DNA from: Cannabis sativa
Lineage: Eukaryota; Streptophyta; Magnoliopsida; Rosales; Cannabaceae
Assembly (NCBI RefSeq): GCF_029168945.1
Contig: NC_083602.1
Coordinates: forward strand, 45,197,442-45,261,441
Direction of reading: 5' to 3'
Length of the DNA stretch: 64,000 bases
Shown here: positions 47,033 through 58,007 of the stretch, piece after piece
Layout of the letters: every line of letters starts with the position of its first letter
Position numbering within the stretch: the first letter of the stretch is position 1
Made by a program: the position numbers and the translations under genes
Notes under the pieces: generated by a model
Told to the model about the DNA's origin: nothing
Database searches by the model: none
What the model saw: the letters and a program-made list of their open reading frames with translations, nothing else

Positions 47033-47047
47033 GTACCCCCCTGAGTG
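47033..47047 (-). other. Internal PPT-like G tract in D
   Basis: The minus strand reads CACTCAGGGGGGTAC, 103 bp downstream of the pol stop. It resembles the terminal PPT (CTTGGGGGGTAAA) and the equivalent tract in A at 6812-6824. Confidence 0.4.
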
Positions 47048-47149
47048 GCATAGAAACTTTCTTTTTAAGGCACTCAGTTTTATTTAATATAGAGGAGGTA
47101 TACATTTGGACGGTACAAACCCTTTGAACAAAGTCTAAGTTTGATTTCG

Positions 47150-48010
47150 CTACTGGTAATATTTTCTAAGGTGATCGGCATTCTAGGCTCTTGGGACAGT
47201 GGTTCCGTCCATTCTTTTTAGTTTGTAAGTGCCAGAACTGATCTCGTCCTCGATCTCATATGGTCCTTCCCAATTTGGTCCAAGTACCCCCACTCCGGGT
47301 TCTTGGGTGGCTGGGAAAACCCTTCTTAAGACCATATCCCCAATAGCGAATTTTCTGTTTTTAACCTTGGAGTTAAAATACTTGGTCACCTTCTTTTGAT
47401 AAGCAGCCATCCGTATTTGAGACTCATCCCAGAGTTCCTCGACTTGATCCAAAGCTTCTTGGAGCAGTGCCTGATTGGTGGCAGGATCGTAAGTCGTCCT
47501 CCTGTGGGATGGGAATAATGTTTCTACCTGGACCATTACTTCACAACCGTACGCCATCGAGAAGGGCGAGTGGCCGGTTGTGGTTCTGGGGGTCGTCCGG
47601 TAGGCCCATAATACCCTTGGCAATTCTTCTGGCAAGTTATTTTTACAGGCCATCAGCTTCTTTTTCAAGGTGACCTTTAGGATTTTATTGACCGCTTCCG
47701 CCTGGCCGTTTGTTTGAGGCCTGGCTACCCCGGAGAAGCTTTTCACTACTCCGTGTTGGCTGCAGAAGTCGGTAAATTCCTCGGAATCAAATTGCTTTCC
47801 ATTGTCTGAGACTATTTTGTGAGGCAAGCCGTATCGACACACTATGTTTTTGACAACAAAGTCCAATACCTTCTTAGCAGTTATTGTCTTCATAGGCTCA
47901 GCCTTTGTCCATTTGGTGAAGTAGTCTACTGCTACTATTGCATACTTTACCCCCCCTTTTCCCGTAGGTAGAGACCCGATGAGATCTATTCCCCAAACCG
48001 CGAAGGGTCA
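47150..48010 (-). pseudogene. Integrase catalytic core and C-terminus, element D
   Basis: Reads on in the same frame as the second RNase H after a TGA at 48008 (a TGG Trp codon in relatives). The catalytic triad is complete: Asp in VWGIDLIG, Asp in IVSDNGKQF, and Glu in TNGQAEAVN 35 residues after the second Asp. The C-terminal signature VLGPNWEGPYEIEDEISSGTYKL is present. A TAG at 47183 replaces a Trp codon just before the natural end at 47150. Readthrough or repair of two codons would be needed for a full protein, so this copy is probably inactive but only recently so. Confidence 0.88.
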
Positions 48011-48904
48011 GGGGCTGGTCATCAGGGTGATCTCGTTTGGAGGAGCTCTCGGTATGTTCGCGTACCTTTGGCACGAGTCACACTTTTGGACATAGTCTAT
48101 ACAATCTTTTTTCATTGTTGGCCAGAAGTACCCTTCCCTCAATATTTTCTTTGAGAGGCTGGGCCCTCCTGTATGATCTCCACAGAACCCTTCGTGGACC
48201 TCTAGCATGATTCGTCTAGCTTCAGGGTCCGATACACACCTTAAATAAGGCATGCTGAGTCCTCTCCAGTAGAGAATTTGATCCATCATTACATAACGAT
48301 GAGCCTGATACTGAATCTTTCGAGACAGTGCCCTCTCTTGGGGCAACTCACCTGTGGTTATGTATTTTATGATGGGGACCATCCAGCTGGGTTCTTGCCC
48401 AACCGTTAGTGTGGTCTCTTTTATTTTGATGCTTGGCTCTGCCAAGCGTTCCACTGGTACTACCCCCAGCTCTTCGATTTCATTGTCCGAGGCTAACTTA
48501 GCCAGACAGTCCGCGTGAGCGTTCTTTTCTCGGGGGATTCTTTCTATTTTATAGCCCGTGAACTCGTGGAGCAGTTCTCGGACTACTGTTACGTACGCGG
48601 CCATCCGCTCGCCGCGAGTTTGGTATTCTCCGGATACCTGGTTTACGACCAGTTGAGAGTCACTGTAGACTTCCACTCTTTTGGCTCCTACAGCTTTTGC
48701 CAATTTCAGCCCTGCTATCAAGGCTTCGTATTCGGCTTCATTGTTTGAAGCTGTGAAGTCAAATCGGAGTGCTGCCTGGAGCCGCAGTCCAGTTGGTGAT
48801 ATCATAGCCACTCCGGCTCCCGAACCGTTCTCATTAGAAGCTCCGTCTACAAACACCCTCCAGGTGGGGATTGGTGGTACCGGTGTATTAGCTGTTGCCT
48901 CGGC
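48008..48904 (-). pseudogene. Second (archaeal-type) RNase H and integrase zinc domain, element D
   Basis: 282 codons from FVDGASNENGSGAGVAMI, with catalytic-type residues in FVDG, NNEAEYEALIAG (Glu), YSDSQLVVNQ (Asp) and HADCLAKLAS (Asp). This extra RNase H domain is the mark of the Tat lineage. The C-terminal part is the HHCC domain of integrase (HEGFCGDHTGG, GYFWPTMKKD, CDSCQRYA). It is separated from the first RNase H by TAA at 48905. Confidence 0.88.
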
Positions 48905-49669
48905 TTAATTGCATTCAGTAATGAAGTCTGCCAGGGCTTGGTCTTTTATGGAAATCTGGGGTACGTAGTGTAAGTCGAATTGACTTAGCTCCATTGCCCA
49001 CTTGAGGAGTCTTCCGGATGCTTCAGGCTTCTGGAGAACTTGCCGGAGGGGATGATTGGTTAAGATTTTGATCGGATGGGCTTGGAAGTATGGCCTCAGC
49101 TTCCTTGATGCCATCAGGAGGCAGAATACTAATTTTTCAATGACCGGGTACCTTGTCTCGGCCCCTATCATGCGCTTACTGACATAGTACACGGGGTGCT
49201 GAATTTTTTCTTCCTCCAGGACCAGGGCAGCGCTAACCGCGTGCTCGGAGACGGCCAAGTAAAGGAACAAGTCTTCTCCAAGGACGGGTTTTGATAGGAT
49301 AGGAGGTTTGGCCATGTGGTCTTTTAACCTCTTGAATGCCTCCTCGCATTCATCCGACCATTCGAACTTTTGGCACTTCCTCAGTACGTTGAAGAAGGGT
49401 ATGCACTTGTCCGTGGATCGTGAGATAAAGCGGCTCAGTGCGGCTAACTTTCCGGTCAAGCTCTGCACGTCTTTATGCTTCCTGGGGGATGGCATGTCCA
49501 GGAGAGCTTGGATTTTCTCCGGGTTTGCTTCGATCCCCCTTTGGCTGACTATGAAGCCCAGGAATTTTCCTGACTTGACCCCAAAGGTGCACTTTTCGGG
49601 TTGAGCTTCATACCGTATCTCCGGACGACTTCGAAACATTCTTCTAAGTCGCTTGCATGGTTGTTGCAT
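48905..49669 (-). pseudogene. RT thumb/connection and first RNase H, element D
   Basis: The RT C-terminus (KCTFGVKSGKFLGFIVSQRG, SLTGKLAALSRFISRS) is followed by the ordinary Ty3-type RNase H (LYLAVSEHAVSAALV, HPVYYVSKRMIGAETRY, ILTNHPLRQVL, LADFITEC). In the usual LYLAVSxxAVSAVLV motif of Tat, the classical DxS of other gypsy RNases H is replaced by AVS, consistent with this domain acting as a tether while the second RNase H is the active one. This is knowledge of the lineage, not tested here. Confidence 0.85.
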
Positions 49670-51153
49670 GCTTTGGATTTGACGAGCATGTCGTCCACAT
49701 ATACTTCCATGTTTCGTCCCAGGAGGCTTTTAAACATCCGGTTAACCATTCTTTGATAGGTTGCTCTGGCGTTTTTCAGTCCGAAAGGCATGACTAGGTA
49801 GCAGTATACCCCCTTATCGGTCCTGAAGCTAGTGCATTCCTGGTCCACCGTATGCATTTTTATTTGGTTGTATCCAGCATAGGCATCCATGAATGACAGC
49901 AGTTTAAATCCGGACGTGGCGTCTACCATGTGATCAATCCTGGGTAGCGGGAAGCAGTCCTTTGGGCAAGCTTTGTTTAGATCTGTGAAATCTATACAAA
50001 CTCGCCAAGTCCCGTTCGGCTTGGGCACCAGGACCGGATTGGCCAGCCATTCCGGATAGTACACGTCGCGGATCATGCCACTGGACAAAAGTTTGTCCAC
50101 CTCTTTCTCTAAGGCCTCGGCTTTCACCGAGTCGAGCGGGCGTCTCTTTTGTTGTACAGGGGGCATGTCCGGGTTGACATTGAGTACATGGGTGATGACA
50201 TGAGGGCTTATGCCGGTCATGTCTTCTTGGCGCCATGCAAAGATGTCGATGGCGCCCTTCAGTGTTTTTATTATTTTGTCTTTTTCCTCCGGATCCAGGT
50301 TCTTTCCTATCCGGAGTACTTTGGTGGAGTCGTCGTCGCACACTGGTATTTCTTCGACGTCCTCCATTGGTTCCACGACCCTTTCGGATCCTATGCTAGG
50401 ATCCAACTCATCCTCTTCAGCCTTCTCTATCTCCGGAGACCCCCGGACCATGAGTACAGGTAAGTGGGTGGCAACATTGTAACACTGCCTGGCTTCTCCT
50501 TGATTTCCCCTCACAGTTCCGACTCCGGCTTCCTGAGTAGGGAATTTTAGGCACAAGTGTCGGATTGAAGTAATTGCACCAAAGTCCACTAGGGCCAGCC
50601 GGCCAAGGATCGCGTTGTAGGCTGTCGGACAGTCTACCACCACGAAGGTGCAATACTTAAATGTGCTCTGGGGGGTATCCGGGCATAGGGTAACTGGGAG
50701 CCTTACTTTTCCCATCGGGATTAGCGTCGTCCCGTTAAACCCCGTGAGCTGTGACCCACTGGGCGAGAGGTCCCGGTCGGTCAACCCTATCGCAGTGAAG
50801 GCCTCTTTGAAAAGCAGGTTCACGGAACTCCCATTGTCAATCAAGACCCTAGCCACCACTTTATTTGCGATGGGGGTCTCTATGACTAGCGGGTCGTGGT
50901 GAGGAAAACGTACCGTCTTGGCGTCCTCTTCCGTGAACGTTATGGGTTGGTCCATTAGCCGAGGCCTTTGAGTTGGGAGTTGAGTAACCTCCCACACCTC
51001 ATTGTGTTTCGCGGCCTCGGCATATCGTTTTCGCTCCTTGCGAGTGTTTCCTTCGATATGGGGACCTCCGGAGATCATGGCTACCCGCCCATTAGGCCGG
51101 GGCGGTAACCCGGGAATATGCTGGGTGTCACCTGCGGGAGCAGCTAGAGGCAA
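49549..51153 (-). pseudogene. Protease and RT fingers/palm, element D
   Basis: 534 codons. Protease active site LIDNGSSVNLLF, then AYNAILGRLALVDFGAI. RT motifs follow: PEWLANPVLVPKPNGTWRVC, DFTDLNKACPKDCFPLPRI, FMDAYAGYNQIKM, MPFGLKNARATYQRMVN and the YVDD box in MEVYVDDMLVKSK. The frame is lost near 49600 just after the palm (KLNPKSAPLGSSQ instead of the KKCTFGV continuation), where a one-base change moves the sequence into the next frame. Confidence 0.9.
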
Positions 51154-53128
51154 TACTCCTGCTGTACCCCCTGGCGTTCCCGGAGCATACCCCCGGCCAC
51201 CTGCCCTGGATTAAGGTGGGGCAACCTGTTTTTGATCCACTCATAGAGGTGGCCCAAGCGGATCAGATTTTCAATCTCGTCTTTGAGATTCTTACACTCA
51301 TTGGTGCTATGACCAATGTCGTTGTGGTACTCGCATCTTTTACTCGGATCTCTCCGGGAGCTATCCTTGTACAATGGCTGTGGTCTCCGGTAGTGCGTAT
51401 TTTGCCTAGTAGCAAAATATACACGTTCCTGGGAGTCCGTGAGCTCTGTGTACTGAGTATATTGGGGTGTGTACCCCTTCTTCTGGCGCTTCTCTCCCGT
51501 TCGGGTGCTGCCCTTCGAGGACCTTTTGCTCCTCGACCCCTGGGTAGGGCTGTTAAGCTAGCAGTCGGGGCAGCCTGTGAAGGAGCTCGTCCATTCACCC
51601 CGGACGGGCTGCCGTAATGGGAAGATGCTGGTGCCAAAGCTTGGCCCTGGCTGTACCCGGGGGTAGCAGAGAACTGTATGCCACTCACTTGTGGAGTCGC
51701 GGTCGGGGCAGTACCCGAGGGCGACAGTCCTGGCATGTATCCTGCTATCCCGGTGGGATAATAATCTCCGTAAGCCACGATCTGGGCTTCTTCGAGGTTA
51801 ATATATTTTTGGACCCTCTTCTGGAAGTCCTGGAGGCTAGCAGCACCTTCTTGCTGCAACTCATTCCAGAAGGGAGTCCCAGTGCGGATTCCTGCTTGGA
51901 GAAGTGCAAGCTGTTGTCCGTCATCAACCTTCTTGGTCTTCGAGGCTTCCTCTCGGAACCTCTTGATGTAATTCTTCAAGGTCTCGGTAGGCAGTTGCTT
52001 GATGTTGGTCAAGGCACTAACCTCCAAGTTGACCTTTCTGGCGGCGACAAATTGTCTCCGAAAGTTGGTTTGGAGTTTGTTCCAACAACCCACGGATCCT
52101 GGTTCCAGCTTTTTGAACCATTCCTCCGCTGATCCGCTCAGAGTGAGGGGGAAGCAAAGGCATTTGGCGTCATTGCTGACCCGCATGACTGTCATGACAC
52201 GGTTGAACCGTGACAGGTGATCACTGGGATCGGAGTTCCCGGTATATGCCGCCATTTCGGGCATCTTGAAATTTTTAGGGAGCTCCGCCTCCAGGATATG
52301 CTTGGCACATGGCTCCCGATCCTCGCTGTCCGAGTCGAAGTCGTCTCCCCTCTGCCTCTGGGAGACTCGAGCAATGTCTTTCCGAAGTATGGCGAGTTCT
52401 GCCATGATCCCTTCGTTTAACGTACCCGAGGAAACCACGGGCCTGTATCTTTTTTGGTCAAGGTGATCCCGGAGGTCACCTTGATTCCCATTGATTTGAT
52501 TTCTCAGATCAATGGGAGGACATCTCTGTCCTCTTCTTCCTCTACCCCCTGGTTTCTGGTGCACAGAAACGCTTTTCCGGTCCCCTCGATCCTGAGGGCC
52601 AAGACTCCCTCTTTGGGGCTTGCCCCTCTGCGGACCTTTCCCTTTAGGGAAATATGAGCGGACCCTTCGCGGATCCTGCACCTTTTTCTTTCGCCCAGGG
52701 GTAGAAGTAGGGTTTTTTGTTTGATTTTCCTCAGCAGGGTGCCTTATAGGGCTAGGTTTTTGCTGCTGGGAATTAGGCGAAGACGTCGCTGGCTCTCCGT
52801 CGAGCCCAGCGGCCATTGCCTTGGGGTGCACGTGAATACCAGCTGCCTCCATGGCTAGCATCACTTCCTGTATTTTTTGGTTTTGCGCTTTTTGAGCTTC
52901 GATCTCGGCTTCATGATCGATAGCTTTTTCTCTGAGGAGCACCAGCTCTGAGTAACTTCCTCCGTCGTAGGCATACTCGTGGAGGTTTTCCTCATAGTTC
53001 TCGTCGGGGACTATTTCTTCTTCTTCTTCCTCGGACTCCTCTGCCGCTCTTGAGGCCACATCTTCCTCATTTGGATCTTGAGCGTCTTCCAGAGGGCGAG
53101 GATGACGTGTACTTCTTGTCTCCACCAT
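51144..53128 (-). pseudogene. gag of element D
   Basis: Starts MVETRSTRHPRPLED, 64 bp after the LTR on the minus strand. An acidic N-terminus and a Pro/Lys/Arg-rich linker are followed by the gag core (LPKNFKMPEMAAYTGNSDPSD, PLTLSGSAEEWFKKLEPGSV, NFRRQFVAARK, LKNYIKRFREEASK). After a frameshift near 51490 the nucleocapsid continues in another frame with CEYHNDIGHSTNEC, a C-x2-H-x4-H-x4-C zinc motif near 51300. A second shift near 51150 leads into protease. All domains are present, so only small lesions stop it. Confidence 0.9.
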
Positions 53129-53170
53129 TCTTGTGAAGTCAAATGCTTGTTATGCAGCAGCTTTCCTCAG

Positions 53171-53188
53171 CTCTCAATGAAAGCACCA
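53171..53188 (-). other. Primer binding site, element D
   Basis: TGGTGCTTTCATTGAGAG on the minus strand, identical to the PBS of A, three bases after the LTR. Confidence 0.85.
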
Positions 53189-53191
53189 AAA

Positions 53192-53972
53192 TGTTGACCG
53201 AGATTTTCGGCAACTGTTAAAATATGATTATACTAAAGAGCTGTAAGAAAGTGAGATGAGGATTTTTTACGTGGTTGGGGCGTTAATGAGCCTTAGTCCA
53301 CGAGTCTTTGTTATTAATGGATGTATTTAATACAGATTCCACACTTGAGAGAATGTTTTTCTCATAAATACAGAGAATGTTCTTTGTGAGTATTTTCTCT
53401 TCTTGCTCTTATGCAAACCAAGATTCTCGACCCCATTAAATGAGCTTTGAGGGGGTATTTATAGTGTTTTGGTGGGGTGATCCCTAGGATTGTTCTTACA
53501 CACGTATCTGTAAATATCCATAAAGTTGGGTATTTCCAATGAATATACCATGGGTGATGCATAGTCAAATCCCTAGGTGTTGTAGGGTTTTTATGAGGAA
53601 TGTTCTTTTTGCCTTGTGATTGACGTGACTCTTCGCAGAGTAGCCGTCGCTAGACTTAAATGATCATTACTGTAGCGCTGCTGTTTGGGGGTTGTGCCGT
53701 CAGACTTTATTGCGTGTTACAGTCCCAACACGCTTCCTCCCATGCGGCATTAAATGCGACTTGATTGCTCAGGAGAGGCCTGACACATCCCGGAGAGGCT
53801 TCATGCTATGCCAGCTTCCGGGAGTACCCTGTACTCCGGGTGCCTCCTCCGGGACCTATGCCCATGGTGCTTCCTTGTGGCGTACAAAGACTTATAAAAT
53901 ATTTACACGTTATCTGATCCACGTGTCCCATTTCGACTGGTCCACGTATTTTGGGCGAATTCAGGGGCAACA
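53192..53972 (-). repeat. Element D 5' LTR
   Basis: 781 bp, about nine differences from the 3' LTR. Followed by target duplication gtgtg. Confidence 0.95.
53454..53466 (-). promoter_or_regulatory. TATA box of the D 5' LTR
   Basis: The minus strand reads ACTATAAATACCC, 260 bp before the end of the LTR, well placed to start the genomic RNA. The same motif is in the 3' LTR near 42000-42012. Confidence 0.65.
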
Positions 53973-53977
53973 GTGTG

Positions 53978-55810
53978 TATATATATATGTGTATATGTAA
54001 ATGTATATGTTACATATATATAATATATACACATAGTACTATACTTTTATTTAGTTAATATTTATTTTTTTTGGCTAAATAGGTTTTTGGTATTCCTTTG
54101 TTCGGTGTTTGGCAAAAATCACTTCTCGTTATATTGGAAGGTTAGTATGCTTATGTTATATTATTTATAATATTTAAAAAAAAGTTTACTTGAAAATGCA
54201 TATTAGTAGAGTTTGAATATCCTATATATTCATCCATAGTGAAGTGGAATCTGTGAAAAATATACTGCGGTCGGATGGGTGGCAAAAATTAATATGTATG
54301 TAAATTGTTTTGATATTGTGTTTGTGATTTTTGTGTATGTGTTATAAATTTAGGAATGATCAATTGTAAAATGTTATGCTGTCGAATTTTTAGTAGCATA
54401 ACATTTTCAATTTGATAATAGTTTTTATTTAAAAAATAATTAAAACATCGTTAATATCATAGATATGATAATAGGTATAATGTAATATGCATGTAAACTG
54501 TTTTGGTATTGTGTTTATGATTTTTGTGTAGGTGTTATAAATTTAGGAATGCTCAATTGTAAAGTGTTATGCTGTCGAATTTTCGGTAGCATAACATTTT
54601 CAATTTGATAATAGGTTATATTTAAAAAATAATTAGAACATCACTAATATTATAGATATGATAATAGGTTAAATTTAAAAAATTAGTTAATAGATTATTA
54701 ATTATAATAAAAATATTGGTAATAGGTTATTTTTGAAAAATAATTACAACATCACTAAGCAAATTTAAATTAAAAATTGATAATTTAATTAGTTAAGACT
54801 TCAATTGTAACACAAATTCATTTAAATAACTTGGTAATTTTAAAATGTCACAAATTTACTTATTACTAAATAATAATTAGAAACTTTATTAAGTTAAAAA
54901 TTGATAAATTAAAAACTTATTAATTAATTTAAAAAATTTCATTTATATTAGTCATAATGTTACATAAATTGTTAATTTAAAGAAATTAGATAATTGAAAA
55001 AATAATTAAAGTTGTGACAAAAAAACTATGTTTATCACTAATCGGTGAAATTCATTAAATTAAGTTTTTATAAATTAAAAAGACCATCATTGAAATGAAA
55101 AAATTTAGAATTAAAAATAACATTCAACATTGAATTAATAATAACATTAATAAAAATACATAGGTGGTATATAATATCGCACAAAATAACATTGAATTAA
55201 TAATAACATTAATAAAAGTACATAGGTGGTATACATAAAATAGCATAAGACATTATAAGATACCATAAGACATTTTAATATAGCATAAAATGAAATTCTT
55301 ACCCTGAATTGATTTCTTTGGTTATAAACCAAAGATAGGATAGAACAACTTTGTTTGTATTATCACATAATGATAATTTATTTCACACACACATTTTTCC
55401 TTAGACCCGTTTGGAGAGGCTGAGTCAGTAAGGACTCTTAAATATGCTTCTCCAAATTAACCAGGACTTTTATGTCCACATGAATAGTTTGGGCTTGTTT
55501 TATACCTATAGTGTGATCTATTGCTCATTTGATTGTTTCTTTGTTAAAGAGTTTGGTACACCATCTCATTGCATGTTCTTGTAAGTTGGCATACTTGGTA
55601 ATAGTTTGCTTACTTGTGAGAACTGTAGGGAGCTGCTGTCGAAATTTTGAAAAAAAAAAGAAGCAATCTTAAGAGAATAGATTGCACTATATGTATATTA
55701 CAAACCTAATGGGATAGGTTCTTTACCCTTTTAGAAATGGAGTGACAAGGTGGAGTAGGACACATTTTCAACTTTAATTTAAACTGTTTTTTTTCATATT
55801 GTGTACCAAT
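53978..55810 (+). other. CACTA internal non-coding sequence
   Basis: Continuation of element E after D. It opens with the rest of the GT/AT microsatellite, then AT-rich intron-like DNA with a 193-bp tandem duplication (54291-54676) and a 62-bp tandem duplication (55128-55251). No exon recognised before 55811. Confidence 0.55.
54291..54676. repeat. 193-bp tandem duplication (2 copies)
   Basis: Unit 54291-54483 repeats as 54484-54676 with scattered substitutions. Each contains the inverted repeat ATGTTATGCT...AGCATAACAT-like sequence around the GTCGAATTTT segment. Confidence 0.85.
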
Positions 55811-56769
55811 ATGGTGAGCGACAGAAGCTGGATGACTTCAAACAGACGATCTGTAGAGTTTCGTAGGGGTTGTAGATGAGTTTGTTGGAGTTGCTCGAAT
55901 GCAAATAAATTCTGCCGGAGTTACATGATGCCCTTGCATGAGATGTCTGAATGTGAACTTTGAATCTCCCGATAATATTAGGGTACATCTATTTGTGCAC
56001 GGCATCCAACGATCGTACACGACCTGGTATTGTTATGGGGAGTCGTTCACGCAACCGACTGTAGAAATATTAGACAACGAAGAAGAAGAAGAAATGGCAG
56101 ATGTAATGGCAGATATTTTAAGAGAAGATCCTAGTTTTGATGATCCAAGTTCTACCACTGCTTCCTTTAATGAGCCACCTGTGAATGGTGGTGGTAAGTA
56201 CGACAATTTGTTCAAGGATATGGAAACTGAATTGTACCCGGGTTGCAAAAAGTCAGTGCTCAACACTTTGGTGAAGCTGGTGCACTGCAAAGTTCTCAAT
56301 AAGTGGAGTAACCATTCTTTTGATATGTCACTCGCCATATTGATTGAGTTATTTCCAGAGGGTACAAAATTACCCAAGTCCCATTACGAGTTGAAGATGA
56401 AACTGCGTAACCTTGGTTTGGGTTATGAAACTATTGATGTGTGCAAATATAATTGTGCCTTATTTTGGAAAGAGAATGAAAAAAACAAGTATGTCCTATT
56501 TGTGGTGAGAGTCGTTGGAAAAAGAGAAAGGGAGACGGAAAAAAAAGTTGCTAGAAACGTTTTGTAGTACTTTCCTTTAATTTCGAGACTGAAGAGGTTA
56601 TACAGTTCAAGACACTCAGCTAAAGACATGCGGTGGCACTACTCTAAGAGACCTAAAGAGGATGGCGTGCTTAGACACCCTGCAGATGCAGACGAGTGGA
56701 AGCAGTTTGACAGACGTCATCCCTCTTTTGCACTTAAGACTAGAAATGTGAGATTGGGATTGGCCACCG
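55811..56769 (+). pseudogene. TNP2-type CACTA transposase, N-terminal part
   Basis: Starts with a VSDRSWMTSNRRSVEF segment followed, after a frameshift near 55878, by CPCMRCLNVNFESPDNIRVH, then LFVHGIQRSYTTWYCYGE. This is the transposase-associated zinc domain at the N-terminus of TNP2 proteins. Next is an acidic linker (EILDNEEEEEMADVM), then the first part of the transposase (FKDMETELYPGCKKSVLNTL, ELFPEGTKLPKSHYELKMKL, YETIDVCKYNCALFWKENE). A second shift near 56495 precedes the CxxCGESRW motif, and the frame then reads HPADADEWKQFDRRHP before being cut by LTR F. The catalytic domain is missing. Confidence 0.82.
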
Positions 56770-58007
56770 TGTTGGGTTTTATGCCTTGAATAAAACTCCA
56801 ATTTTAATGTAATCTTTATCTTTTAAATATCAATAAAGAAACAGAAGTATTTTCATCACTTTGTGTGTCATTTGGTTCATGTTATCATTTACTTGTTTAT
56901 TTGATTTATAAATTCATCCAAACCCATGTCACGTTTATATTCTTGTTTATAGTGTCATCAACAGAGTGGAAAGTAATCAAGATTATGTGATTCAATATAT
57001 ATTCCTAGATTTATCAGTACACAGGGTTTAACTGATATGTGAATCTACAACATAGTTTACTTGTACCTTGGAGAAGTGTTATGTTCTTTCCAGGGCATTG
57101 GTAAAAGTAAAGCTTAGGTTGGATGCATGGAGTATGCATCGGAAGGGACCGATATTGAACTTTGAATCAAATATATTAAACTTACCATAATATCTATTCA
57201 ATTCAATATCACCTAGTTGATCCTAGATCAAATGATCTAAATCCTGATATGGTTAGGTTTGACCTCAAGAGTATTATACATGTTCTTTGATTTTTTAGTT
57301 AAACTTACTTTTTGGTTAGGGTGATACGTACATTTTTGGAACATGGTAGTGCGATTGAGTGGGAGCGCTAAACATAGATATGGAATCTATAACTTCTATC
57401 TAGCAAATAGAAGTGAAATGATGATTTCCTTCGAGCTTGGCTAAACAGAGATAAATGGTTGAGTACTCATTTCAGTTCACTGAAATATCATTTATAGGTG
57501 GCTAAGTGTTTTAAGGATAAAATACATTGAAGGGTGTAACGGTAATTTAATCCCTATACAATGTAAATCATTTATAGAGGATCATTCATTATTGTGATTA
57601 TAACAATGGATAATTGATAGCGTATCTATATCGTGGAACATATAGAGCATTCTATATAACTGAGAGTGCAATTCCAAGTTTTATGCGTGGATGCAACAAG
57701 GAATAATAAGTCAGTGAATTTACCTGGTAAGTTCTTGGTCTGCTTATTGGAAGCTCGAATATATAGGCCCATGGTCCCCATACTAGTTGAGACAATACTA
57801 CTTGTAAGACTCAGTTAATTGATTTTGATTAATCAATTATGATTCTAAAATTAGACTATGTCTAGTTTATGAATTTTCACTAAGTAAGGCCTAAATTGTG
57901 AAGAAAGAGTTTTTAGGGTTTATTTGTTAATTAAGAGACATCGGTTAGTCTAATTAATAAATATATTAAATGACAATATTAATTAATAATTAATTTTTAG
58001 TTATTAA
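56770..58007 (+). repeat. Copia LTR F, 5' part (family of B)
   Basis: TGTTGGGTTTTATGCC start and continuous similarity to LTR B, but clearly more diverged than G. It interrupts the CACTA transposase and is itself split at 58007 by solo LTR G; it resumes at 59882. Confidence 0.85.

Larger units (their letters stand above)
41739..53972 (-). mobile_element. Element D: full-length young Tat-type Ty3/gypsy
   Basis: 12,234 bp with LTRs at 41739-42518 and 53192-53972 and the target duplication gtgtg on both sides. The two LTRs differ at only about nine positions in 780, so this is the youngest large element here. Minus-strand order: PBS, gag, protease, RT, RNase H, second RNase H, integrase, a G-rich tract, then an antisense gene, PPT and 3' LTR. 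The dual RNase H and the antisense gene identify the Tat lineage. A few frameshifts and three nonsense codons separate it from full coding capacity. Confidence 0.95.
34377..56769 (+). mobile_element. Element E: CACTA (En/Spm-type) DNA transposon, interrupted
   Basis: It begins CACTACAAGAATGCC, the CACTA terminal inverted repeat, followed by a dense set of GCCGGCGCA subterminal repeats and, after two nested retrotransposons are removed (35146-40928 and 41739-53972), a TNP2-type transposase gene at 55811-56769. The gene is cut by a copia LTR at 56770, and no matching 3' terminus (TTCTTGTAGTG) is found before 64000. Without its insertions the visible part is about 4.4 kb. Confidence 0.8.
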
